A stretch of DNA of 64,000 nucleotides. It comes from Azospirillum brasilense. GTDB lineage: Bacteria > Pseudomonadota > Alphaproteobacteria > Azospirillales > Azospirillaceae. Below the pieces are notes generated by a model, which was not told the DNA's origin, made no database searches, and saw only the letters and a program-made list of their open reading frames with translations. The position numbers and the translations under genes were made by a program. Below, one piece after another: positions 18,083 to 25,857 of this stretch (within the stretch, counting starts at the first letter, position 1; the number at the start of each line of letters is the position of its first letter). The stretch is taken from the NCBI RefSeq assembly GCF_007827815.1, contig NZ_VITH01000016.1, positions 1 through 64,000 of the forward strand, read 5' to 3'.

Positions 18083-18709
18083 ATGTCCGGCAAGTTTCCC
18101 GCTGTTCCGATCTCCGACGCGGCCGACTACACCGCGCAGTATTTCAAGCGTCTGTACGAGGCGAGCGAGACCATCCGTCCGGACGCCATGCGGGCGGCGG
18201 CCGACCTGCTGCGCAGCACGATCGAGGCGGGCCGCTGGGTCTATGCCTGCGGCAACGGCGGCTCCGCGGCGATCTGCAACCACCTGCACTGCGACTTCGG
18301 CAAGGGCATCCGCACCGGCACCAACCTGCGCCCGCGCATCCACAGCCTGTCGGCGCATCTCGAGATGATCACGGCCATCGGCAATGATTTCTCCTACGAC
18401 GACATCTACGCCTACCAGCTGAGCGGCATCGGGGAGCCCGGCGATCTGCTCATCACCGTCAGCTCCTCCGGCAATTCGGAGAACATCGTCCGTCCGCTCC
18501 AGTGGGCGCGCGACAACGGCCTGCGCACCATCGCGCTGACCGGCTTCGACGGCGGCCGCTCCGCGCCGCTCGCCGACGTCAACATCCATGTCGCGGCCAA
18601 CAACTATGGCATCGTCGAGGACGTGCACCAGTCGGTCATGCACATCCTGGCCCAGTTCGTGCGCCAGAGCGTCATGCCCGCCGGTGACATCGCCACGCTG
18701 AAGTTCTAA
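18083..18709 (+). CDS. gmhA: SIS-domain phosphoheptose isomerase
   Basis: At 208 residues this matches sedoheptulose-7-phosphate isomerases. The phosphosugar loop CGNGGSAAICNHLHCDFGKG is near residue 53, TAIGNDFSYDDIYAYQL near 95, ISSSGNS-type VSSSGNSENIVRPL near 128 and the C-terminal EDVHQSVMHILAQFV near 177. The histidine and acidic residues expected for isomerisation are present. It is transcribed with the GHMP kinase 7 bases upstream and ends the left + strand block at a strong hairpin. A second intact paralogue is at 44.1-44.7 kb and a broken one at 63.1-63.5 kb. Confidence 0.9.
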   Translation: MSGKFPAVPISDAADYTAQYFKRLYEASETIRPDAMRAAADLLRSTIEAGRWVYACGNGGSAAICNHLHCDFGKGIRTGTNLRPRIHSLSAHLEMITAIGNDFSYDDIYAYQLSGIGEPGDLLITVSSSGNSENIVRPLQWARDNGLRTIALTGFDGGRSAPLADVNIHVAANNYGIVEDVHQSVMHILAQFVRQSVMPAGDIATLKF

Positions 18710-18725
18710 GCGTTCCTGATTCCTG

Positions 18726-18763
18726 TCATGAAGGAACCGCTTTCATGAGCGGTTCCTTCATGA
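18726..18763. terminator. Strong bidirectional hairpin between convergent genes
   Basis: TCATGAAGGAACCGCT and AGCGGTTCCTTCATGA form a perfect 16-bp stem with the 6-base loop TTCATG. It lies between gmhA (+) and the sulfotransferase gene (-), which converge here. Neither side has a long T-run, but stem strength and position fit a shared terminator or barrier at the edge of the AT-rich island. Confidence 0.7.
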
Positions 18764-18773
18764 TGGAACGATG

Positions 18774-20057
18774 TTACAATTTGATGAAGTCCAGCCAGTG
18801 TACGTAGACGCCCAACGCGCGTCTGTCAGGATCGGCGCTGTTGATTTCGTGCGGAATTACCGTGCGCGGCAAATCTATACGGAAATGAACGGTTCCGTTG
18901 TTCGCCGACAGCGAAGCTGCATCAATTCTTGCCGATACTATTCTTGTGTGCGTTGGAAGGTTAGGCGGCTGATACAGTGATAGAGGCAGCTTTTCTCCAT
19001 TCGCATATATCTCAATGCCATCGATAATTTCTGGAATATAGGACGACGCCATCATGGTGATATTGTAATCACTGGATGAGTCAAAGCACACGTACACAGA
19101 CGATGAGTTCTCCGGGCCTGTCCAGCGAACAGTGTATCCATTTTGTTCGCTTTCTCGGCCGTACCAGCCCTCACCACTGAACTGATCGTTGAAATCAAAG
19201 CGGAAATCACCGCTTTGCCTGTTCTGCATATTCATTCTTTTGATAAACTTGCTAATTGTCTCATCTCTGCTAAATTTCTGGAGATCCCTTCTTTTTATTT
19301 CCTCAATAGCGAAATCATAAACAGCTTGGTCGACCAAATTTATAGAGCGAATCTCGTCCAACACTTCTGGTGTCGTGTTTGCTGTGAACTCTGCTTGTGT
19401 TATGTTGAATTTTGGAAGCCGCTCTGGCGGATACCATCCATAAAAATGACAAATTGAATGCATGAGTTCGTTTACGGTTTTGCTCGTACCCAAGAAATCT
19501 ATATTTCTGATATTTTCTTTAGCTATTTCAAGAGAGTTTTCATCATAAGAGTTGACAAAATATTCCTTGTCGACGGGAGTGTCGTATTCCTGAACAGCGG
19601 TCGATTCCTGAATCGACTGGAATGCCAAGTGGCGAGTTTGCCAATTAGCCATGTATCGACGGATTCTTGGATGCCTAAAAAAGTCAAGTATGTCCATGCG
19701 ATTCGCAGTATCACTCAACATGTGATGACTGGTTTGTAAGATGTACCTATAACTTGATACAGTGCGCTCTACAGGATCTCGCAGGACTGTGACCACACGA
19801 TGAGTGTTTTCCAAATAATCCATCGGCCACCAGCCACTATGGCTTGAGATGCATTTTTTGGTTCTAAGAACACTTGGAGGAATCCTCGAAATATTAACAT
19901 CATCCCAAAGGCTAAGGATGTCATCCCGATGAAAATTATTTTCCATCCAGGTTCTGAATGATGTTCCTGCACATTTCGGGATGTGCAAAAAATAAATCCC
20001 ATCCTTGCCCATTCTGCCCTGCCTCTTTGCAATCTTCCTAAATTTTGCAAGAAACAC
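18774..20057 (-). CDS. Sulfotransferase-family protein (AT-rich, probably acquired)
   Basis: The 427-residue protein has the 5'-phosphosulfate loop of PAPS-dependent sulfotransferases, IYFLHIPKCAGTSFRTW, near residue 21, and the 3'-phosphate motif VVTVLRDPVERTVSSYRY near residue 88. This is the layout of the heparan-sulfate/chondroitin Sulfotransfer_2 group. The last 130 residues form a beta-rich extension of unknown role. It would add sulfate to a sugar or other surface acceptor. The frame starts at a GTG preceded by AAGG at 10 bases; an ATG 45 bases further in (before GKDGIYF) is a possible alternative. Base composition is far lower in GC than its neighbours, suggesting horizontal transfer. 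Confidence 0.75.
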   Translation of the reverse strand: MFLAKFRKIAKRQGRMGKDGIYFLHIPKCAGTSFRTWMENNFHRDDILSLWDDVNISRIPPSVLRTKKCISSHSGWWPMDYLENTHRVVTVLRDPVERTVSSYRYILQTSHHMLSDTANRMDILDFFRHPRIRRYMANWQTRHLAFQSIQESTAVQEYDTPVDKEYFVNSYDENSLEIAKENIRNIDFLGTSKTVNELMHSICHFYGWYPPERLPKFNITQAEFTANTTPEVLDEIRSINLVDQAVYDFAIEEIKRRDLQKFSRDETISKFIKRMNMQNRQSGDFRFDFNDQFSGEGWYGRESEQNGYTVRWTGPENSSSVYVCFDSSSDYNITMMASSYIPEIIDGIEIYANGEKLPLSLYQPPNLPTHTRIVSARIDAASLSANNGTVHFRIDLPRTVIPHEINSADPDRRALGVYVHWLDFIKL

Positions 20058-20219
20058 TTTCTTGCAACCTTAATAGTCAGCTTTCGCACGTTAAAATTTA
20101 TAGGTTAAAATTTTGTGTATTTATCTAACATGACGGAGGAGAGAGGCCTTTAATACTAATTTATGACATAGATTAGACGCTAACCATTCTCAAACGATTT
20201 TAGAGACGGAAATTGCTGT

Positions 20220-20247
20220 TTGCAATATATTGAAATAATGGTAAAAT
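20220..20247 (+). promoter_or_regulatory. Sigma70-like promoter for the acyltransferase gene
   Basis: TTGCAA and TAAAAT are separated by 16 bases, ending about 46 bases before the acyltransferase ATG. It lies in a 236-bp AT-rich divergent spacer with the sulfotransferase gene. That spacer also has a 10-bp direct repeat GTTAAAATTT at 20090 and 20104. Confidence 0.45.
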
Positions 20248-20293
20248 ATTTCATATACAGTGTAATTTTTTGCGAATATGTGGAGTTGCAGTG

Positions 20294-21019
20294 ATGAGTG
20301 ATAATTTTTTGCATCTTGGTGTTGTTGCACTCAAGAGCAATTTTTCCGCTCCGTGTCGAGTTGAGGCCCCATCAAAAGTACTGGGGAATGTTGGGCGTGG
20401 ATGTAGCATAGGAGCGTTCACCTATTTACAAAAAGATACAGTAATCGAAGGGACAGAGATTGGAAGATTTTGCTCAATTGCGGCATCGGTATGTATTGGG
20501 GGTGGTGAGCATCCCATCGATTGGCTGTCCACTCACCCTTTTGTTTGCGATCCAAACGACGTTGTCGTTGGTGTGAGCCGCACATATCCTGAAGCGCAGG
20601 CTTGGTTTGGTGCAAAGTCAACAAGATTTCATGGGCAGCCTGGGCAATGCCGGATAGGAAATGATGTTTGGATTGGCCATGGAGCCATAATAAAGCGAGG
20701 CGTTTCGGTTGGTGATGGTGCGGTCATTGCGGCTGGTGCCGTCGTGACAAAAGATGTTCCTCCTTATGCAGTCGTAGGTGGATGTCCTGCCAAGCATATA
20801 AAATTCAGGTTTGACAGTAATACTATAGAAAGTCTGGTGAACCTTAATTGGTGGAATTTTGACCTAAGTCCACTGACCGGCGAGATTGATTATTCAAATG
20901 TCGGCGAATCTATAAAAATGATACAATATGCCATAGAGCATGGAACTGTTCAGAAAGCCAGATACAAATCATACATTCTATCAAATATGGGAGAAGAAAT
21001 AACAGAGAATGTGCAATGA
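20294..21019 (+). CDS. Left-handed beta-helix acyltransferase, CatB/XAT type
   Basis: The 241-residue protein shows hexapeptide repeats throughout: IGRFCSIAASVCIGGG, then a loop with GGEHPIDWLSTHPF carrying the catalytic-type histidine of the xenobiotic acyltransferase group, then IGNDVWIGHGAIIKRG, AVIAAGAVVTKDVPPYAVVG and the usual exit GCPAKHIKFRF. Such enzymes transfer acetyl or other acyl groups from CoA to hydroxyl or amino groups of sugars. GGAG eight bases before the ATG fixes the start. It is AT-rich like the divergent sulfotransferase gene, and the two probably arrived together as a glycan-decorating pair. The acceptor is not known. Confidence 0.85.
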   Translation: MSDNFLHLGVVALKSNFSAPCRVEAPSKVLGNVGRGCSIGAFTYLQKDTVIEGTEIGRFCSIAASVCIGGGEHPIDWLSTHPFVCDPNDVVVGVSRTYPEAQAWFGAKSTRFHGQPGQCRIGNDVWIGHGAIIKRGVSVGDGAVIAAGAVVTKDVPPYAVVGGCPAKHIKFRFDSNTIESLVNLNWWNFDLSPLTGEIDYSNVGESIKMIQYAIEHGTVQKARYKSYILSNMGEEITENVQ

Positions 21020-21110
21020 GGGTGTAATCTATTATGGGAAAAGCGCATGAAATTATTAAAGATGATCAAAATATAATTATCTAAGAAGAACGGAAATAAT
21101 GGAAGTTATG

Positions 21111-21150
21111 AGCCCTGACTGATTCGCCGGCCGCCAGATCAATCAGGGCT
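21111..21150. terminator. Hairpin between convergent acyltransferase and tail-like genes
   Basis: AGCCCTGACTGAT pairs with ATCAATCAGGGCT (13 pairs with one G-U) around a GC-rich 14-base loop. It ends 6 bases from the stop of the tail-like gene. No clear T-run is present, so efficiency is uncertain. Confidence 0.5.
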
Positions 21151-21156
21151 TCTGCC

Positions 21157-22455
21157 TCAGACTGTTTTGACGACGATCACCGGGCGGCCATCGGGCGCGA
21201 TTCGCCAGATGCGTCCCACCGCGCGCCGGTAACCGATCTCGTCAAGGACGTCACTCGGGACCGCCACCGCAGCGATGGCGCCGCCCGGCGTGCCGTTTTC
21301 GACCCGTTCGGCCTGCACATAGTCGCCAACGGCCCAAGGCCCTGCGACGGTGACCGGCACTTGGCCGCAGAAGGCGATGCGGTCGAATCGTGTCCGCTCT
21401 GCCTCCGCGCGCGCCTGCCAAGTTGCCAGCTCCTCCACCCAAGCGCTGTGCCGGTCGGCAAAGCGCTCCACCGCCTCGCTCTCCGGCTCGTCCGAGATGG
21501 GAACCGGCTCGGCCGGTGGCGGTCCCAGCCGATCCTCGGTCAGCGCATCGCCGCCAACGTAGCTGGGGCTGGTGGACTTCACCACAAAGCTGTGCGCCCG
21601 GTCGAAACGGTCGGTCAGTCGTCCGTCGGCGTCGACTCCGGCGATCTGCCCCTTGGCGATGGTGCCGCAGTCCGCAGCCTTCTCCATGTATTCGGCATAG
21701 TCGAGGCCAGTGGCGTTGACCGTGCCGGCGGCGTTGATCGACCGCCCGGTGACGCTGTTCTTTTGTACACGAATGGCGGTGGCCGACACGCCCGCCCCGG
21801 TGCCCGCGACTTCGCAGACGGTTGTGGTGGACGTCAAGCCGGTCAGAATATCCAGGATTGCTTGCCCTTCGCCCCGCGTCCCGGCCACCGATGCGCCGCC
21901 AGTGGGGGTGAACGCCAAGGCTCCTGTCCAGCCGTTGTGAGTGAGGAAGGCATCGCCGGTCCCATAGCCCTGGGTGTCTCCAGACACGCGATTGTAAAGC
22001 TTGAAGGCTCCCAATCCGTTGGGCGCGACCCGCTGGAGCAGCACCCCGGCCTTAGGGCCGTAGCTGGTAAACTCCGACGGGTGTGAGACCTGTAGGGCGA
22101 TGCCGGCGGCGTTGCTGGCAACGCCTGGGTTGCGGAGCAGAATCTGCGCTGCGAAGGGGCTTCCGTCTGCCCGCTCGACGGTGAGAGGGATGGGCGAAGC
22201 GGTGGTCCCGATGCCAGCGTTGCCTGCCGCCGACAGGGTCAGCACCCGCGACGTGGCTTGGTCGCCAATGCCGGTGGAGGCGAAGGCGGTGACCGTACCG
22301 CCGTGGATCGCGTCACCGCTGAGTCCGTTCGGCGGGATGGAGCGGATCTGCGCGACCGTGGCCTTGACGGTCCGGGTGCCCTGGTCGAGCGGCAGCGTGT
22401 CGCCGTCGGCCAGGCTGACGGCGGCCGGGAGATCGCCGATGAAGACGTCGCTCAT
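21157..22455 (-). CDS. Phage-tail-fibre-like protein with peptidase G2-type C-terminal domain
   Basis: The 432-residue protein starts with a short segment common in tail-fibre proteins (LPAAVSLADGDTLPLDQG, then VAQIRS). It continues with a Gly/Thr/Ala-rich beta region including NAGIGTTASPIPLTVE. At about residues 249-300 is ATGLDYAEYMEKA followed by KGQIAGVDADGRL and the VVKSTSPSYVGGD block. That order resembles the peptidase G2 (intramolecular chaperone, autoproteolytic) domain of tail spikes. It is the last gene of a three-gene - strand unit with its own promoter; GGAGGTGAGCCG precedes the ATG, five bases after the stop of the small gene upstream. No other phage structural gene is near. Confidence 0.7.
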   Translation of the reverse strand: MSDVFIGDLPAAVSLADGDTLPLDQGTRTVKATVAQIRSIPPNGLSGDAIHGGTVTAFASTGIGDQATSRVLTLSAAGNAGIGTTASPIPLTVERADGSPFAAQILLRNPGVASNAAGIALQVSHPSEFTSYGPKAGVLLQRVAPNGLGAFKLYNRVSGDTQGYGTGDAFLTHNGWTGALAFTPTGGASVAGTRGEGQAILDILTGLTSTTTVCEVAGTGAGVSATAIRVQKNSVTGRSINAAGTVNATGLDYAEYMEKAADCGTIAKGQIAGVDADGRLTDRFDRAHSFVVKSTSPSYVGGDALTEDRLGPPPAEPVPISDEPESEAVERFADRHSAWVEELATWQARAEAERTRFDRIAFCGQVPVTVAGPWAVGDYVQAERVENGTPGGAIAAVAVPSDVLDEIGYRRAVGRIWRIAPDGRPVIVVKTV

Positions 22456-22459
22456 CGGC

Positions 22460-22582
22460 TCACCTCCGGGCCAGGGTGCGGCCGTCGCGGGCCGCGAGGG
22501 TGGTGCCGGTGTCGACGGTGAAGCGCCCGAGGATGCTGGCGACGAAGGCGCGGCCGGTCAGGCGGCCGAGGCGGAGCAGCAT
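22460..22582 (-). CDS. Small 40-residue protein of unknown function between two tail-like genes
   Basis: The start ATG has an excellent ribosome site, AAAAGGAG seven bases upstream, which overlaps the end of the preceding gene. The stop lies four bases before the next ATG. The product is short, basic and Leu/Arg-rich (MLLRLGRLTGRAFVASILG...), with no recognisable family. Position and coupling argue that it is real; it may be a small chaperone or linker for the tail-like proteins, but that is a guess. Confidence 0.6.
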   Translation of the reverse strand: MLLRLGRLTGRAFVASILGRFTVDTGTTLAARDGRTLARR

Positions 22583-22586
22583 CGTG

Positions 22587-22922
22587 TCACTCCTTTTCCG
22601 AGATGTAGAGGGTGCAGTCGCCGGCCGCACGCACGGCGGCGATGTGGGTGTGGCGACCGGTGCGCTCGTCACCCAGGGACAGGTCGTAGTAGGTGTAAGC
22701 CGGGAAGTAATGGTCCGCCGTCGTGGCCGTGACTCCCGCGGCACCGCTGCGCAGGAAGACCGGTCCGGTGGCGTAGATCCCGATGACCCGGGTCGCGGGG
22801 TTGAAGGGCTGCGCGTTGGTGGCGCTGCCCGCCCCGACCGTGATCGACTGGGCACCGCCGGGCCGGAGGCGGAGCGCCGGTATGGGAACGCAGTCTTCGT
22901 CGCGCGGGAGGAGGGTGGACAT
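22587..22922 (-). CDS. Small beta-rich protein of a phage-tail-like module
   Basis: The 111-residue product has short beta-type blocks: ALRLRPGGAQSITVGAGSAT, then VFLRSGAAGVTATTADHYFP and TYYDLSLGD, and ends in CTLYISEKE. The pattern resembles small head- or tail-associated phage proteins that display a receptor-like surface, but I do not recognise a named family. The ATG at 22922 is preceded by GGAG at nine bases; an ATG 36 bases upstream lacks a site. It is the first gene of the three-gene unit, 30 bases downstream of a good promoter. Confidence 0.6.
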   Translation of the reverse strand: MSTLLPRDEDCVPIPALRLRPGGAQSITVGAGSATNAQPFNPATRVIGIYATGPVFLRSGAAGVTATTADHYFPAYTYYDLSLGDERTGRHTHIAAVRAAGDCTLYISEKE

Positions 22923-22953
22923 GGCAGCAGGCTCCGCAATTGGTCCTGCGCGC

Positions 22954-22982
22954 ATCATAAGAACACGTTCCTAAAAAATCAA
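22954..22982 (-). promoter_or_regulatory. Sigma70-like promoter of the tail-like module with a palindromic spacer
   Basis: On the - strand TTGATT and TATGAT are separated by 17 bases. The spacer holds GAACGTGTTC, an inverted repeat of GAAC/GTTC, placed where a repressor would block RNA polymerase. The module's first ATG is about 30 bases downstream. It is one of the best core promoter matches in the window. Confidence 0.55.
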
Positions 22983-23017
22983 GGAAATATATCCTATAAT
23001 CTGGTTCTGCCTGTCCT

Positions 23018-25534
23018 TCATGTCCTCGGCTCCGGTCCGGGCGGCGGGCACAGGCGCCGGTGGCTCGGTCCCAGCCGTTCGAAGTGCGGGTTGTAGAAAG
23101 GATCGTTGAGCAGCCGTTCGCCCCAGCGGGCGCGGAGATGGCGGGCTTCGCCGGCCAACCGCTCCATTTTCTCCGGTGTGTCGTCGGTGCCGCGCGTCTG
23201 GGTTTCCAGATGGTAGAGCCGGGCGTGCGGAGTCCACAGCACGCGCAGGCCGGCGCCCTGGAGCTTCAGGCAGTAGTCGACATCGGCGTAGGCGACGGGC
23301 AGGTTCACCATGTCGAAGCCGCCGACCGCCTCGAAGGCGGCGCGGGAGGTCAGCAGGCAGGCGCCGGTGACCGCCGAGACCGTGCGCGGCAGCACAGCTT
23401 GACCAAGATGCCCGGGCTCGTCGGCGCCGAGCCCGACGAAGGCGTGCCCGGCCGCCCCCTCCGCGCCCAGGATGACACCCGCATGCTGGACCGTGCCGTT
23501 GGGGTAGAGCAGCTTCGCCCCGACCGCCCCCACCCCGGGCCGGGCCAGCAAGGACACCATCTCGGCCAGCCAGTCCGGGTGGATGGCGACGACGTCGTTG
23601 TTGAGGAAGCACAGCGCGTCGCCCCGGCAGGCGCCCACGGCGGCGTTGTTGATCGCGGCCCAGTTGAACGGTCCGTGGAAGGCGGCGACGCGCACCCGCG
23701 GGTCGCGGGCGAGGTTGTCGAAGACGGGGCGGGACCGCGGGTCGGCGCTGTCGTGGTCGACCAGGATGATCTCGTAGTCCGGATAGCCGGTCTTTGCCAG
23801 CAGGCTCGACACGCAGTCGCGGACCAGTTCGGCGGCGTCCTTGGTCGGGACGATGATGGACACTTTCGGCGCCGGGGTGGGCAGGGGATGGCGGATGCGG
23901 GCGCAGAACAGCCCGCCGGAGCGGGCGTGCGTCTCGCGGTCGGCGGTCACGGCGGCCCGGCTGCCGGTCCGGCGGTGGTGTTCGCCCACCACACGCTCGA
24001 TCCCGTCCAGCAGGACGGCCGGGTCGCCGCTGCCCGACAGCGAGGCAGGGTTGATGCGCCAGTGGTAGAGGACGCGCGGGACGTGGCGGATGCCGGCGGC
24101 ACCGACCCGCTCCAACAGCCGCAGCACGAGGTCGTGGTCCTGAACCCCCTCGTACCCCTCGCGCAAGCCCCCGACCTCCAGCACCAGCCGCCGCTCGGCC
24201 ACCAGCAGGTGGCAGACGTAGTTCAGCGAGGACAGAAGCTCCGGATCGAAGTCCGGCTTGAAGGCGGGGGCGACGTGCCGACCGTCCGGGGCGATGCGGT
24301 CCTCGTCGCTGTAGAGCACCGGAACGGGCGCCCGCGCCAGTTCCTCGGCCATGACCAGCAGGGCGTCGGGGGCCAGCCGGTCGTCGTGGTCGAGAAAGGC
24401 CACATGGTCGCCCAACGCCAGCGACAGGGCGCGGTTCGTGTTGGCGCTCACCCCGCCGCGGGCCGCGCTGAACACGGCGCGGATTCGGGGATCGCGGGCC
24501 GCCTCCTGGCGGATCAGAAGGCGCACGGCGTCGTCGCGCGAGGCGTCGTCGGCGATGCACAGCTCCCAATGTCCGTAAGCCTGGGCGCGTACGGATTCGA
24601 TCGCCTCCGCCAGCATCCACAGGGGCGGGTCGCAGACGGGCATGACGACCGAGAAGAGCGGGCGCCGGTCCAGCTTCGCCGCGCGTGCCGACAGTTGCGG
24701 GCGGCGGGTGGCCGTGTCGGCGTAATGTTCGTCGAAGTAGGCGGCATAGTCGGCGACGGAGCGGGCGGCGGCGGCGCGGCGGCGCGGCACTTCGTCGCGC
24801 AGGTCCTGGAGGATGCGGGACACCTCGTCCAGCCGCTCGGCCAGCCGGTCGTCCGGACCGGTCTCGTCCGCGTGCAGCGCGATGGGGACGGGGCCGCAGA
24901 GGACCGCGCCGTCGCGCCGGTCGCGGACCTCCAGCACCCGTCCCGACCGGACGGACAGCAGCAGCTCGAAACCGTGGTCGCAGGTGGTGAAGCGCGACAG
25001 CAGGTCCCGGCGCTGCTGGTTGGCCACGGCTCCGGCGACGATGCGGTCGTCCACCAGGATGTCGACCTCGACGGCTTCCCGCTCGTCTTCGGTGTTGACC
25101 GCCCAGCCGACGATCCGCGGCCCGTCCACGCTGTCCAGATTGGCGACCACGGCGCGCGGGGCTGCGGGGACGGACAGGCCGTTCTCCAGAAGATGGCCGG
25201 TCGCGGCGATGCGCACGCCGACGGCCGTCCGCAGCGGGTCGAGGCCCGGAAAGAGTTGCGCGAGGTCCAACTCGAAGCCGCAGCGCACCCGCCGGCCAAG
25301 CAGGCGGGAGAGCGCGCCGCTGTCGCGGTCCGGCAGGATGGTGACGCTCGCCGACCCTGCGGAGACGAGGAGCGGGACCGGCGTGTCCGGCGCCGCCACC
25401 GACAGCGCCCAGCCGAACAGCCGTGCTCCTTCCCGCCCTTCCAGCCGCCCATAGAAGGGTTCGGTCGCCGATCGCCGCCCCAAGTCGCCGGTGGTGGTGT
25501 CGGAAGCCGGCGGCGCCGGGAGGCTGTTGCTCAT
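23018..25534 (-). CDS. Double GT2 glycosyltransferase with two N-terminal G-W modules
   Basis: The 838-residue protein carries two copies of the G-W module (GARLFGWALSVAAPD, W42; GPRIVGWAVNTEDE, W144) before a linker. A first GT2 domain is at about residues 292-520 (FSVVMPVCDPPLWML, FLDHDDRLAPD, YSDEDR). A second is at about 558-800 (KVSIIVPTKDAAELV, FLNNDVVAIHPDW, YADVDYCLKL). This double-GT2 layout resembles the first two GT2 domains of the 1529-residue protein at 8.4-13.0 kb. ATAAGGACTCTCC before the ATG is a good ribosome site. It is transcribed alone, opposite to the flanking + strand genes. It probably elongates a chain with two linkages; substrates are unknown. Confidence 0.85.
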   Translation of the reverse strand: MSNSLPAPPASDTTTGDLGRRSATEPFYGRLEGREGARLFGWALSVAAPDTPVPLLVSAGSASVTILPDRDSGALSRLLGRRVRCGFELDLAQLFPGLDPLRTAVGVRIAATGHLLENGLSVPAAPRAVVANLDSVDGPRIVGWAVNTEDEREAVEVDILVDDRIVAGAVANQQRRDLLSRFTTCDHGFELLLSVRSGRVLEVRDRRDGAVLCGPVPIALHADETGPDDRLAERLDEVSRILQDLRDEVPRRRAAAARSVADYAAYFDEHYADTATRRPQLSARAAKLDRRPLFSVVMPVCDPPLWMLAEAIESVRAQAYGHWELCIADDASRDDAVRLLIRQEAARDPRIRAVFSAARGGVSANTNRALSLALGDHVAFLDHDDRLAPDALLVMAEELARAPVPVLYSDEDRIAPDGRHVAPAFKPDFDPELLSSLNYVCHLLVAERRLVLEVGGLREGYEGVQDHDLVLRLLERVGAAGIRHVPRVLYHWRINPASLSGSGDPAVLLDGIERVVGEHHRRTGSRAAVTADRETHARSGGLFCARIRHPLPTPAPKVSIIVPTKDAAELVRDCVSSLLAKTGYPDYEIILVDHDSADPRSRPVFDNLARDPRVRVAAFHGPFNWAAINNAAVGACRGDALCFLNNDVVAIHPDWLAEMVSLLARPGVGAVGAKLLYPNGTVQHAGVILGAEGAAGHAFVGLGADEPGHLGQAVLPRTVSAVTGACLLTSRAAFEAVGGFDMVNLPVAYADVDYCLKLQGAGLRVLWTPHARLYHLETQTRGTDDTPEKMERLAGEARHLRARWGERLLNDPFYNPHFERLGPSHRRLCPPPGPEPRT

Positions 25535-25790
25535 GGAGAGTCCTTATGGGAGGGCCGTGCGGGGCCTGGGAAGGCTCGGCGGCTGTCGCGATGGCGCGAT
25601 GGCGATAGGGAGTGCTCCATGCGTTTTTTTGTGTCAGCTACGGCCCGGCTTCGTCAAGACGCTACGCCAGACCAGGACCGTCGTTGTTTCTCCACGGTGG
25701 CCGCCCATTGCCGCCATGAACCTCGGCGCACCGACGAAGTGCAGCGAAGGCCGTAGTTTTCCAGACGTTGACGGGCGTTGATTGTTAAGC

Positions 25791-25818
25791 TTGACATTAT
25801 CGTAATTTATTTTATTTT
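25791..25818 (+). promoter_or_regulatory. Consensus-like promoter in the 323-bp divergent spacer
   Basis: TTGACA and TATTTT are separated by 16 bases, 40 bases before the next ATG. The surrounding DNA is strongly AT-rich, and CGTAA/TTACG half-sites (25801-25805 and 25817-25821) flank the -10 region. The rest of the spacer between the double GT2 gene (-) and this gene (+) shows no other element I can support. Confidence 0.55.
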
Positions 25819-25857
25819 ACGAAAGAAAACATGTTTTACTAGTTTTTGGAGATGGTT

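Noticed and set aside
22961..22970. GAACACGTTC as a LexA (SOS) box
   Set aside because: Alphaproteobacterial LexA sites are direct repeats of GTTC with a longer spacing, and the Gram-positive form has four central bases, not two. I keep it only as an unspecified operator.
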